DNA of 57,036 nucleotides from an uncultured Lachnoanaerobaculum sp. (GTDB lineage: Bacteria > Bacillota > Clostridia > Lachnospirales > Lachnospiraceae). Where the stretch lies: assembly GCA_946999385.1 (NCBI GenBank), contig CAMQCZ010000012.1, forward strand, positions 1-57,036, written 5' to 3'. The notes beneath the pieces are model-generated. The model saw only the letters and a program-made list of their open reading frames with translations. It was not told the DNA's origin and ran no database searches. The position numbers and the translations under genes were made by a program. Of this stretch, positions 20,601 to 27,661 are shown one piece after another (the first letter of the stretch is position 1; the number at the start of each line of letters is the position of its first letter).

Positions 20601-22576
20601 AATATGAATTGATTGTAAAAGCCCCTTCTGAGAATTTTGATGTTACACAGGCACCTAAGGGATTTGAGTTTAGAACGAAGCTGGAAACCGGAATTTATAA
20701 GCTTATTATAGTAAATGGAGAAAATCAAAAGTATATAAAAGAGGCTAAACAAATTTTAGAAGACAGTAGCGAGGCTGATGTTGATCTTAATAATATTAAG
20801 CCGGGTACAACACTTATAATAAAGGTTCAACCTTTTGTAGATGGTCTTTCATTTCAAAGTAATGGTGGAATTAAGTTAAGATATGGTAATCCTGAAGGCT
20901 TTAGCTCCTTTAATAATGAATGTAAATTTACAATGCCTAGATCAAATGTTATGTTGGAGCTTGTCTATGCAAATGTAAATGCAAATGCAAGCTTTGAGAA
21001 GCCAACGATAAAAGATTATCAAGGTCATCAAGAAAATATTGCACCTACAAATCCTAATATTGATGAAGATGGAACATTTAAAGTAGAGTTTAATAGAAAA
21101 AAAGCGACAGTCAGTGAAGCACAAAAATTTAATATTCCTTTACAGGATGGTAAGAAATTTAAGCCTGTTGATATTTTGAAAGCAAGATTGCTTAAAAAAA
21201 CCAATAATGATGAGTGGATTGATTATGATATGAAAAATTCTGATGGAAGTAAAAAGACTATCAGAACAAATATTATGACAGGAGGCTTGGAAAAGAAAAA
21301 TAGAGAGTATAAGATATTTAAGCTCACACCTGATGGTAACAACAAATATCAGGCAACTGATGAAGAGAGTATTAGTGAAGATAGTTTAAGGTCTGGCTAT
21401 TTTGCAAAGGAATTTTTAAATAATGAATTATATCTTTTCGGATATTATGAATCTGAGCTTTATAAATTAAAGATTATAAAATTGAAAAAAAATAATAATA
21501 ATAATAATGATAAAGTTATTTATAAAGCTGATATTAATTCTTCTGGTAAGCATGCCTTGAGCGACTATGAAAGAGACTATGCAGATATCTTAGCACAAGC
21601 AAATTCTAATTATATAAGGGACGGTATTACATATACATATAAGGGACTTAGTACAAGTAAGGATAGCCTTGAAAGCCCTGACTTTAATTTACCTATAAAA
21701 GGTGATATGAGCCTATACCTATTCTATGACGATGACAGCGTGCAAAGACAGAAAATAGAATCAGAGCTTAAAAATTCACTTGAAGAAGTAAAAAATAGAC
21801 TTAATAATAATGAATTAAAACAAGCCTATGATAATGCAAAACGTACTGTAGACAATAAAGCTACTACAGGTGATCTGCAATTAGCACTTAATAAATTAAG
21901 ACAAGCCTTTGGGCTTCCAAATAATGGAGACAGCTCAGGCGGTTCCGGTGGTTCCGGTTCAGGTGGCTCAGGTGGCTCCGGTGGACATGGAGGCTTTGCA
22001 GGTGGAAGAAATAATCTTGGAGCCGGCAGCTTAGGTTTGGCATATAAGGGATATTCAGTAGGAAGAGACGGTAATTGGAAATTATTGGACAAGGATAAGC
22101 ACATCTGGATATTTGAACTTAATGACGGTCAGAGAATAAAAGGCTGGGCAAATCTTTCATATACCTATGATGCAGTAAGAAGAGTTGAAACTTATCACTT
22201 TGCTGCAGATGGAGTTATGGACTATGGTTGGTTCTTGGATGAAAATGGTGATTGGTATTATATGTCTGAGCTTCATGACGGATTTTTCGGTCATATGGTA
22301 CGTTCATGGTATAAAGATGATAAGGATGGACACTGGTATTATTTGTCAGAAAAGAATGGTAAGATGCTTAAGGCTTGGCAAAAGATAGGTGGAATTTGGT
22401 ATTATCTAAATCCACAAAATCAAACAGAACCTACCTGGAGCTTTGATGCTCAAAAACAAAAATGGATATATATAGGAAATACACAGATAAGACCTCTCGG
22501 TTCAATGTATAAAAATGAAAGAACACCTGATAATTACTATGTTAATGATAGTGGTGCATGGGTAGAGGGTAAATAA
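17636..22576 (+). CDS. Second giant surface protein with C-terminal wall-binding repeats
   Basis: This 1646-residue exported protein is built like its upstream neighbour. It has a signal peptide to about residue 45 (ending NAQAEE) and long MucBP-like beta repeats (about 350-580). Beta-sandwich modules such as VQYVLTDESGNVIY follow, then a helical stretch (about 1368-1425) and a conspicuous Gly/Ser linker at about 1430-1460. Wall-binding repeats fill about 1475-1646, ending VNDSGAWVEGK. The ATG shares bases with the preceding stop (TAATG), implying translational coupling; a GTG four codons upstream in frame lies inside the previous gene and is less likely. A terminator follows. It is probably a co-expressed partner adhesin, by inference from shared layout. 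Confidence 0.8.
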   Translation: MRKSMKKIIKKYISSLLVASMGFSLLAPALAINAQAEETDFLSKRGTISFDLGIYKTFKEHENQTNGEKYLLDPVLKYNKGDKSEAMKALGVVTAQEQKRRKYEVLFAKKGDTDEKYFNEYIEDTGKNNQDKKSVNIPKNTVEMPWWNFDWKDFDRKISEYQSYTDVTSIPVPDVYKQPDLKPWNGVKYYFPGYVLEKWYDKSDITQTPVNKLPLEFPYVSTTYVAKFKSDGYRYTLTTRHVPARDGINPPINHVDGHENGIINDDPLEDDKQVKLDTDQSYQMRPVNIPGYKASLDDSDIKITDPRSDTPDKNFNVPYNSYNKIYAWTKDSDNNLGGQVFNKNVEATYKYDVDESQKFYVIVKHIRKAQDGSILNTTVDKYPFAAETDLSTKNIVPKAEYIKPKEVGGKAPYLLEKGVLEGPLVKSGTVANESTHLSGLKEVDGKNFDTDGRLIGKMPNQNVIIEYTYKPNPAYKLNINVRYEDGNGRSITKKVLEQKRTDGVDYYEPLGVDSSGIVNVLLAQNTKTNIPLPELQGYEEPNVVITSNVTLAGTAEKDMPNHILKLTMANTSYDIKVVYTQKAQDFGKLIFDTGDHLKLKFDDRDYDPNQDFIYLAKDSEGNLIIPKEIHDNEDMQKLKVDSDLGYDFDAFYAQDGDKEIRLLDEKKSFINQESSVDAYGLKPIKGDTYRLRAKAKKRSTDVKKWFNIEFEYKPGENKDVTVDDYKTSLSFYPYINNEDDDITKRAFNLKAFKELVDNKGEVTAEHGIKIHVPYEGEMPNIEVPEHYKLKWYDGDSDREIEENELLYYDKYFYDRRFKLVARVVKDQPLQLTKPEATSAINTYTGHIKMIVSQLNPDPLVQYVLTDESGNVIYKTTSEKLAEAKKTIENENIIPGRKYKLYEIAPGYKVHGKFIEHEDIHKSKPCEVLAKIAGDPIFLANENDKVDTTFEDLHPGMQYALRKKDGTLVSDWQRPQDKKLTFKALDPDEEYELIVKAPSENFDVTQAPKGFEFRTKLETGIYKLIIVNGENQKYIKEAKQILEDSSEADVDLNNIKPGTTLIIKVQPFVDGLSFQSNGGIKLRYGNPEGFSSFNNECKFTMPRSNVMLELVYANVNANASFEKPTIKDYQGHQENIAPTNPNIDEDGTFKVEFNRKKATVSEAQKFNIPLQDGKKFKPVDILKARLLKKTNNDEWIDYDMKNSDGSKKTIRTNIMTGGLEKKNREYKIFKLTPDGNNKYQATDEESISEDSLRSGYFAKEFLNNELYLFGYYESELYKLKIIKLKKNNNNNNDKVIYKADINSSGKHALSDYERDYADILAQANSNYIRDGITYTYKGLSTSKDSLESPDFNLPIKGDMSLYLFYDDDSVQRQKIESELKNSLEEVKNRLNNNELKQAYDNAKRTVDNKATTGDLQLALNKLRQAFGLPNNGDSSGGSGGSGSGGSGGSGGHGGFAGGRNNLGAGSLGLAYKGYSVGRDGNWKLLDKDKHIWIFELNDGQRIKGWANLSYTYDAVRRVETYHFAADGVMDYGWFLDENGDWYYMSELHDGFFGHMVRSWYKDDKDGHWYYLSEKNGKMLKAWQKIGGIWYYLNPQNQTEPTWSFDAQKQKWIYIGNTQIRPLGSMYKNERTPDNYYVNDSGAWVEGK
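21940..21990 (+). repeat. Gly/Ser-rich coding repeat (linker)
   Basis: Tandem GGTTCC / GGTGGCTC-like units encode alternating Gly-Gly-Ser. They form a flexible linker between the helical stalk and the wall-binding repeats of the 1646-residue protein. The run could vary in length by slippage. Confidence 0.6.
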
Positions 22577-22590
22577 TATATCTAAATAAT

Positions 22591-22618
22591 AAAGGCCGGT
22601 AATACCGGCTTTTATTAT
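22591..22618 (+). terminator. Rho-independent terminator after surface operon
   Basis: A GCCGGT / ACCGGC stem with an AAT loop, flanked by AAAG and CTTTT, lies 18 bases past the stop. It closes the three-gene surface operon. Confidence 0.8.
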
Positions 22619-22658
22619 TTATGTATGAAAGAAAATACTCGAATTTTTTTTAAAAGCA

Positions 22659-22686
22659 TTGACTTTTTAAGGGTTTATAGTATAAT
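22659..22686 (+). promoter_or_regulatory. Sigma-A-type promoter for rplM-rpsI
   Basis: TTGACT at 22659-22664 and a perfect TATAAT at 22681-22686 are separated by 16 bases. Transcription would start near 22693, leaving a leader of about 90 bases before rplM. Confidence 0.65.
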
Positions 22687-22692
22687 AATAGT

Positions 22693-22781
22693 CTATGTAA
22701 AGAAGAATGATGCTTGCCAAAAGCCCCGGAGAGCATTTTCTATATAAACAACACTAACTTTTATAGTTATGGAGGAAAAAC
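22693..22781 (+). promoter_or_regulatory. Possible L13 autoregulatory leader
   Basis: The untranslated leader of rplM carries a GATGCT...AGCATT helix around a GC-rich block (GCCAAAAGCCCCGG) that stands out in this AT-rich DNA. L13 operons of Firmicutes often carry such a leader that binds the ribosomal protein. The match to the known L13 leader is by position and shape only. Confidence 0.4.
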
Positions 22782-23216
22782 ATGAATACATTTATGGCAA
22801 ATCCTGAAAATATCGACAGACAATGGTATCTTGTTGATGCTAAGGGACTTACTTTAGGAAGACTTGCAACACAGCTTGCTAGTATTTTAAGAGGAAAAAA
22901 TAAGGCGGTATTTACCCCACATATAGATTGTGGTGATTATGTAGTAGTAGTAAATGCTGACAAGATTAAGGTTACAGGAAAAAAATTAGAACAAAAAATT
23001 TATTATAGACACTCAGAATATGTTGGTGGAATGAAGGAAACAAGCTTAAAGGAGCTTTTAGCTAAAAAGCCTGAGCGAGTAATAGAGTTGGCAGTTAAAG
23101 GTATGCTTCCAAAAGGACCGCTTGGTAGACAGATGTACAAAAAATTACATGTGTATGCAGGTCCTGATCATGAGCAGCAGGCTCAAAAGCCTATTGAATT
23201 GCAAATAAAGGGCTAG
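22782..23216 (+). CDS. rplM: 50S ribosomal protein L13
   Basis: The 144-residue product is a large-subunit protein that binds 23S rRNA early in assembly. Family segments are WYLVDAKGLTLGRLATQ, FTPHIDCGDYVVVVNADK, YYRHSEYVGG and the C-terminal GMLPKGPLGRQMYKKLHVYAG. Length is typical (142-147). GGAGG lies seven bases before the ATG. It forms the usual L13-S9 pair with the following gene, 26 bases downstream. Confidence 0.98.
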   Translation: MNTFMANPENIDRQWYLVDAKGLTLGRLATQLASILRGKNKAVFTPHIDCGDYVVVVNADKIKVTGKKLEQKIYYRHSEYVGGMKETSLKELLAKKPERVIELAVKGMLPKGPLGRQMYKKLHVYAGPDHEQQAQKPIELQIKG

Positions 23217-23242
23217 TTTAATCTAAAAAGGAGATAATATTA

Positions 23243-23635
23243 ATGGCTAATAATAAATTTTACGGAACCGGTAGAAGAAAAAAATCTATCGCCAGAGTAT
23301 ATTTAACAGCTGGTACAGGTAAGATAACGATAAATAAAAGAGATATAGATGCTTATTTCGGTCTTGAAACACTTAAGCTTGTTGTTCGTCAACCATTGGT
23401 TGCTACTGATACATTAAATAAATTTGATATTCTTGTAAATGTTCATGGTGGCGGCTTTACAGGACAAGCCGGTGCAATAAGACATGGTATATCAAGAGCT
23501 TTAAATCGTGTAGATTCAGAATATAGACCTACACTTAAGAAAGCAGGTTTCTTGACAAGAGATCCAAGAATGAAAGAACGTAAAAAATATGGACTTAAGG
23601 CGGCACGTCGTGCACCTCAATTTTCAAAGAGATAA
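23243..23635 (+). CDS. rpsI: 30S ribosomal protein S9
   Basis: The 130-residue small-subunit protein has the N-terminal GTGRRKKSIARVYL, central HGGGFTGQAGAIRHG and basic C-terminal tail ARRAPQFSKR; that tail reaches the P-site tRNA in known ribosomes. Length is standard. An AAGGAG site precedes the ATG. It is co-transcribed with rplM and followed by a strong terminator. Confidence 0.98.
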   Translation: MANNKFYGTGRRKKSIARVYLTAGTGKITINKRDIDAYFGLETLKLVVRQPLVATDTLNKFDILVNVHGGGFTGQAGAIRHGISRALNRVDSEYRPTLKKAGFLTRDPRMKERKKYGLKAARRAPQFSKR

Positions 23636-23649
23636 TTTATATTCAAAAC

Positions 23650-23685
23650 AAAGCCGGACTTCAGATATATTTGAAGTTCGGCTTT
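23650..23685. terminator. Bidirectional terminator between rpsI and nagB
   Basis: A 14-bp stem (AAAGCCGGACTTCA with TGAAGTTCGGCTTT, one G-U pair) has a short AT loop and T-rich flanks on both sides. It serves the convergent rpsI and nagB transcripts. Confidence 0.85.
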
Positions 23686-23712
23686 ATCTATTATTTTTAA
23701 AATAAAAATATT

Positions 23713-24438
23713 TTATATTAATTTTCCTGCATTATTATCTACTATAATAGTTACATCAGGATGAAGCTGTAATATAGACGCAGGTATCTTAGGAGTGATT
23801 TCACCATAAAAGGCTTGCTTTACTATATCTGCCTTGTCAGCTCCAAAAGCTATGAGTATAATTTTTTTTGCTTTAAAAATTGTGCCTATACCCATAGTAT
23901 ATGCCATTTTAGGAACATCAGATGGACTTTCAAAAAATCTTGAGTTTGCTTCTATTGTACTTTCAGATAATTTTACACTGTGAGTAAGCTTTGGGAATAT
24001 CTCATCAGGTTCATTAAAGCCTATGTGGCCATTATGTCCAAGTCCTAAAAGCTGTAGATCAATACCTCCCAGCTTTTTTATAGTAGCTTCATAGCTTAGG
24101 CATTCCTTTTCTGAATCTTTTTTGCTACCGTCAGGTATATGTATATTATTTTTATTTATATTTACATGTGAAAATAGATTTTTATTCATAAAATAATAAT
24201 AGCTTTGTTCATTATCCTTTGTTAAACCTACATATTCATCTAAGTTTACAGTTTTGATATTGGAAAAATTCACCTTACCGAGCTTATATAAATTTATCAA
24301 TTCATGATAAGTACCTATAGGGCTTGAACCGGTAGCAAGTCCCAAAACACTATCAGCTTTTTCATTTATTTGCCCGGCTATAAGCTCGGCACAGGATTTG
24401 CTTAATTCATCATAGCTTTTAACTTTTATTATATTCAT
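23713..24438 (-). CDS. nagB: Glucosamine-6-phosphate deaminase
   Basis: This 241-residue cytosolic enzyme converts glucosamine-6-phosphate to fructose-6-phosphate and ammonia, feeding amino-sugar carbon into glycolysis. The active-site segments are visible: GLATGSSPIGTY (phosphate loop), NLDEYVGL, GLGHNGHIGFNEPDE (catalytic Asp/His region) and the AFGADKADIVKQA helix. Length fits the short Firmicutes form (about 240). The ATG is preceded by AAGGAGG. No nagA lies beside it here, so it stands as a single gene. It is transcribed divergently from the wall-binding protein gene at 24624. Confidence 0.95.
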   Translation of the reverse strand: MNIIKVKSYDELSKSCAELIAGQINEKADSVLGLATGSSPIGTYHELINLYKLGKVNFSNIKTVNLDEYVGLTKDNEQSYYYFMNKNLFSHVNINKNNIHIPDGSKKDSEKECLSYEATIKKLGGIDLQLLGLGHNGHIGFNEPDEIFPKLTHSVKLSESTIEANSRFFESPSDVPKMAYTMGIGTIFKAKKIILIAFGADKADIVKQAFYGEITPKIPASILQLHPDVTIIVDNNAGKLI

Positions 24439-24623
24439 GAGTATCCTCCTTAATAATATGATTATTAATAATATAACATTATAAATTTGAAAAATAAAGA
24501 ATATTGCATAAAAATATGTACTATAAAAAGCTTATGATGTTATAAAGTTGTAAGTTTATTTTATTATTAAGATATTGTATAATATTATTAAACAAAATTA
24601 AAGAAGGCTTGAGGGTGTAAAAT

Positions 24624-25910
24624 ATGAAATATATAAAAAATTTATTCATGCTATTTCTTTTAGTATCATTCAGTATATTATTTACAAGTGAAGTTTTTGC
24701 CGGTCAGAAAAAAATTACAAGTATAGGTATATATATAAATCAGGATATATCCGCCGGAGAGCTTCTCGAGGATATAAATTTGAATATTGGAAATACAAAT
24801 GATAAGGGGATAAATGTATATACTTCTTCTGATGATAGATATACAATTAGTAATATTTCTATAATAAAAACAACAAATAAGGAATTAAAGATTGGAGATA
24901 GAGTTAAATTTAAGCTTAGCCTTACTCCTTTAACTAAGGGTGATATTGAATATAATTTTAAAGGACATTATTCAAAATCAAATATAAGTGTAAGAGGTGG
25001 CGAATTAATTTCAACTAATAAAAAGGATGGCGAATTAACATTGACTCTTAGTACAAATCCGATAAAAGGCAGACTTGATGCTCCTGAAAATGCTTTATGG
25101 GGAGATAAGCTTGGAAGGGCTGTTTGGGACGGTATTAATAATTCAAATGTAGCCTATGATATTATTTTAAAAAGAGGCGGCACAGAGCTTGTCGCAATAA
25201 GAGATTATAGAGGAACATCTATAGATTTATATCCATATATGACTATTAAGGGCAGATATGCGTTTAAGGTTAGGAGTGTGGCATATTCGGATAATCAAAA
25301 AAAATATGCTTCCAATTCAGAATATATTCAATCAGATGAGTTATATATTGAAGAATATGAGGTATCAGATGGAAGAGGAAAATATTATAATACCGATAAT
25401 TCTGATAATTCTATAGGTCCGGGACAAAATAAACCGGGAAGTATAACTAATATTAATAATGAAAAGGTCGGTTGGATAAAAGAAAATGATATTTGGTATT
25501 ATAAATATCCTGACGGCTCTTATCATAAAAGCTCTTGGGCATATATTAATAATAAGTGGTATTTGTTTGATGACTTGGGAAGAATGCAGACAGGCTGGCA
25601 ACAGAGAAATGGAAGCTATTATTATTTGAATAATCCTAATGGGGATATGCAAACAGGTTGGTTAAAGGATGGAGATATATGGTATTATTTGAGAACCCAA
25701 GGAGATAATGCAGGTGCTGTTGTGATGAATAGCTGGATACAGACACAGGATGGAAAATATTATTATATGGGTAAAAATGGCATTATGCAAATAGGCTGGC
25801 AAAAGATAGGTATATATTGGTATTATTTGTATCCTGATAGTGGACAGCTTGCTATAAATACATATATAAATACATTTTATGTTAATAAAGATGGAGTATG
25901 GATAAAGTAA
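24624..25910 (+). CDS. Secreted wall-binding repeat protein with FN3-like domain
   Basis: The 428-residue protein has a signal peptide (about 1-27, ending VFAGQ) and an N-terminal beta domain of unknown family (about 30-150). An FN3-like domain follows (about 150-245, containing GRAVWDGINNSNVAYDIILKR), then an Asn/Asp-rich linker and five or so wall-binding repeats (about 280-428: WYYKYPDGSYHKSSW, WYLFDDLGRMQTGW, YYYLNNPNGDMQTGW). It ends YVNKDGVWIK, like the giant surface proteins. A GAGGGTG site sits seven bases before the ATG. It is six bases upstream of a DUF2142 membrane-protein gene, suggesting co-transcription. Binding ligand unknown. Confidence 0.8.
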   Translation: MKYIKNLFMLFLLVSFSILFTSEVFAGQKKITSIGIYINQDISAGELLEDINLNIGNTNDKGINVYTSSDDRYTISNISIIKTTNKELKIGDRVKFKLSLTPLTKGDIEYNFKGHYSKSNISVRGGELISTNKKDGELTLTLSTNPIKGRLDAPENALWGDKLGRAVWDGINNSNVAYDIILKRGGTELVAIRDYRGTSIDLYPYMTIKGRYAFKVRSVAYSDNQKKYASNSEYIQSDELYIEEYEVSDGRGKYYNTDNSDNSIGPGQNKPGSITNINNEKVGWIKENDIWYYKYPDGSYHKSSWAYINNKWYLFDDLGRMQTGWQQRNGSYYYLNNPNGDMQTGWLKDGDIWYYLRTQGDNAGAVVMNSWIQTQDGKYYYMGKNGIMQIGWQKIGIYWYYLYPDSGQLAINTYINTFYVNKDGVWIK

Positions 25911-25916
25911 TTTATT

Positions 25917-27551
25917 ATGAAAATGTTAAAAAAAAATAAGTCCTTTTTTATAGCAATTATATTACTTTTATTAATAGCAATATGGCATTATACTTCATTT
26001 ATTCATATAATAAAGGACAAAATATTTATAGATAAAATATATAGTTTGCTTATTATTTTTTCATTAATATATTTAATGATTTTATATTTTTTGAATAAAT
26101 CAAAAATTAATCCTGCACTTTTGAGTTTTGTCAGCATATTACTTTTAGGCAGCTTATATTTATTTATATTTGTTCCTATGACTGCTCCTGATGAAATGGC
26201 ACATTATATAAGTTCTTATAGATTATCAAATAAAATATTGGGACAAGTCGTGGCAAATGAAAAAGGATTTACTTTAATACGTGCAAAAGATTTATTTATT
26301 GAAGATATTGATAATGCCTTTCATAGCATAGAAAAAAAAGAAAATAAAATAGCTTATATTCAAAAGAATGATAAATTTAAAAATAAAAGCCTTCCCTCTG
26401 ATTTGTCCTTAGCTACATATGAATATATCTATAAAGTAAATAATAATAGATATGCAAATAAAGTCGGATTGGCAAGAAGCTCTTTAATTCATGTAAATAC
26501 AAATATACTTATTTATTTACCACAGGCTATAGGTATAAGCGTAGCCAGAATATTAAATATTGATACTATATCTCTACTATTTATAGGAAGATTTTTTAAT
26601 TTACTTTTTTTTGCAATTTTGATATCTATAAGTATTTATATAGTGCCATATTATAAATATTTATTATCTGCAATAGCTATATTGCCCATGAGCTTACATA
26701 TAGCGGCATCATTTTCATATGACGCCGGTATCCTTGCTATTATTACTTTATTTATTACTTATATATTAAAGCTTGTATATAGTAAAAAATGTATAAATTT
26801 TAAGGATATAGCATTACTCAGTATTTGTATTGCTATATTTGCACCATGTAAATTAGTATATTCTCCATTTATATTCTTAATATTTTTATTGCCTTTTAAA
26901 AGCTTCAAAAATATAGGCTTATATATTTTATCTCTAATTTTTATATTTATTGTTTTTATATTAAGCATGTACATGGTAAATTATAATATTATTCATTCCT
27001 ATGCAGTAGAAGCAAGTGCTAATTTACCATATGCAGCCGTAGAAAAGTATACACTTATATATCTTTTGAAAAGGCCTAGAGAATTTATTTCTCTATATTA
27101 TATGACTATTTTAGATAAGCTTGAATTTTATCATATGAGTATGCTTGGAGCATATCTTGGAACAACAAAATTTGAAAACAATTTTGGAACACCTTATATC
27201 ATAATTTTTATTTTGACTAATTTTTTACTTATATTAGCTCTTGATAGTAAAGAATCTGAAAAATTTATTTTAGCTAAAAAAAATCTTATGCTTATATCGT
27301 CAGTAATTTTTATGAGTATATTTTTGATTTTTTTATCTATGTTAATTGCATGGACACCTATGAGCAGTCAAGTGATATTGGGTATTCAAGGAAGATATTT
27401 TTTGCCAATTTTATTTTTGGCTTTATTTTCTTTAAAAAATATACCTATAAAGATTAATTACGCTATGAAAAAAGAAATATTTATATATATTTATTTTTTT
27501 AATATATATATTTTGATATATACATTTTCTTTAGCTATGCTAAGAAGGTAG
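25917..27551 (+). CDS. DUF2142 polytopic membrane protein
   Basis: The 544-residue protein has about a dozen hydrophobic segments. It carries the DUF2142 hallmark PMTAPDEMAHYISSYRLSN near residue 88 in the first extracytoplasmic loop, where Asp92 and Glu93 are the acidic pair expected in GT-C-like glycosyltransferases. DUF2142 proteins commonly occur with cell-surface polysaccharide genes; their reaction is not established. No strong ribosome binding site precedes the ATG, only six bases past the previous stop, so translation may be coupled. It may glycosylate or modify a surface polymer related to the wall-binding protein upstream; that is inference. Confidence 0.75.
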   Translation: MKMLKKNKSFFIAIILLLLIAIWHYTSFIHIIKDKIFIDKIYSLLIIFSLIYLMILYFLNKSKINPALLSFVSILLLGSLYLFIFVPMTAPDEMAHYISSYRLSNKILGQVVANEKGFTLIRAKDLFIEDIDNAFHSIEKKENKIAYIQKNDKFKNKSLPSDLSLATYEYIYKVNNNRYANKVGLARSSLIHVNTNILIYLPQAIGISVARILNIDTISLLFIGRFFNLLFFAILISISIYIVPYYKYLLSAIAILPMSLHIAASFSYDAGILAIITLFITYILKLVYSKKCINFKDIALLSICIAIFAPCKLVYSPFIFLIFLLPFKSFKNIGLYILSLIFIFIVFILSMYMVNYNIIHSYAVEASANLPYAAVEKYTLIYLLKRPREFISLYYMTILDKLEFYHMSMLGAYLGTTKFENNFGTPYIIIFILTNFLLILALDSKESEKFILAKKNLMLISSVIFMSIFLIFLSMLIAWTPMSSQVILGIQGRYFLPILFLALFSLKNIPIKINYAMKKEIFIYIYFFNIYILIYTFSLAMLRR

Positions 27552-27661
27552 TTATTGGTAAATATATACTTATATTTTGTTATAAATTTAATGCTTGTAT
27601 ATTAGCTTATAATGTTGCATAATTAATATTATTTATAAATATTTATTTTTTAGGAGAAAAT

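Noticed and set aside
21826..22104. Proline-rich minus-strand frame opposite the Gly/Ser linker
   Set aside because: It is the mirror of the glycine codons on the coding strand and has no independent support.
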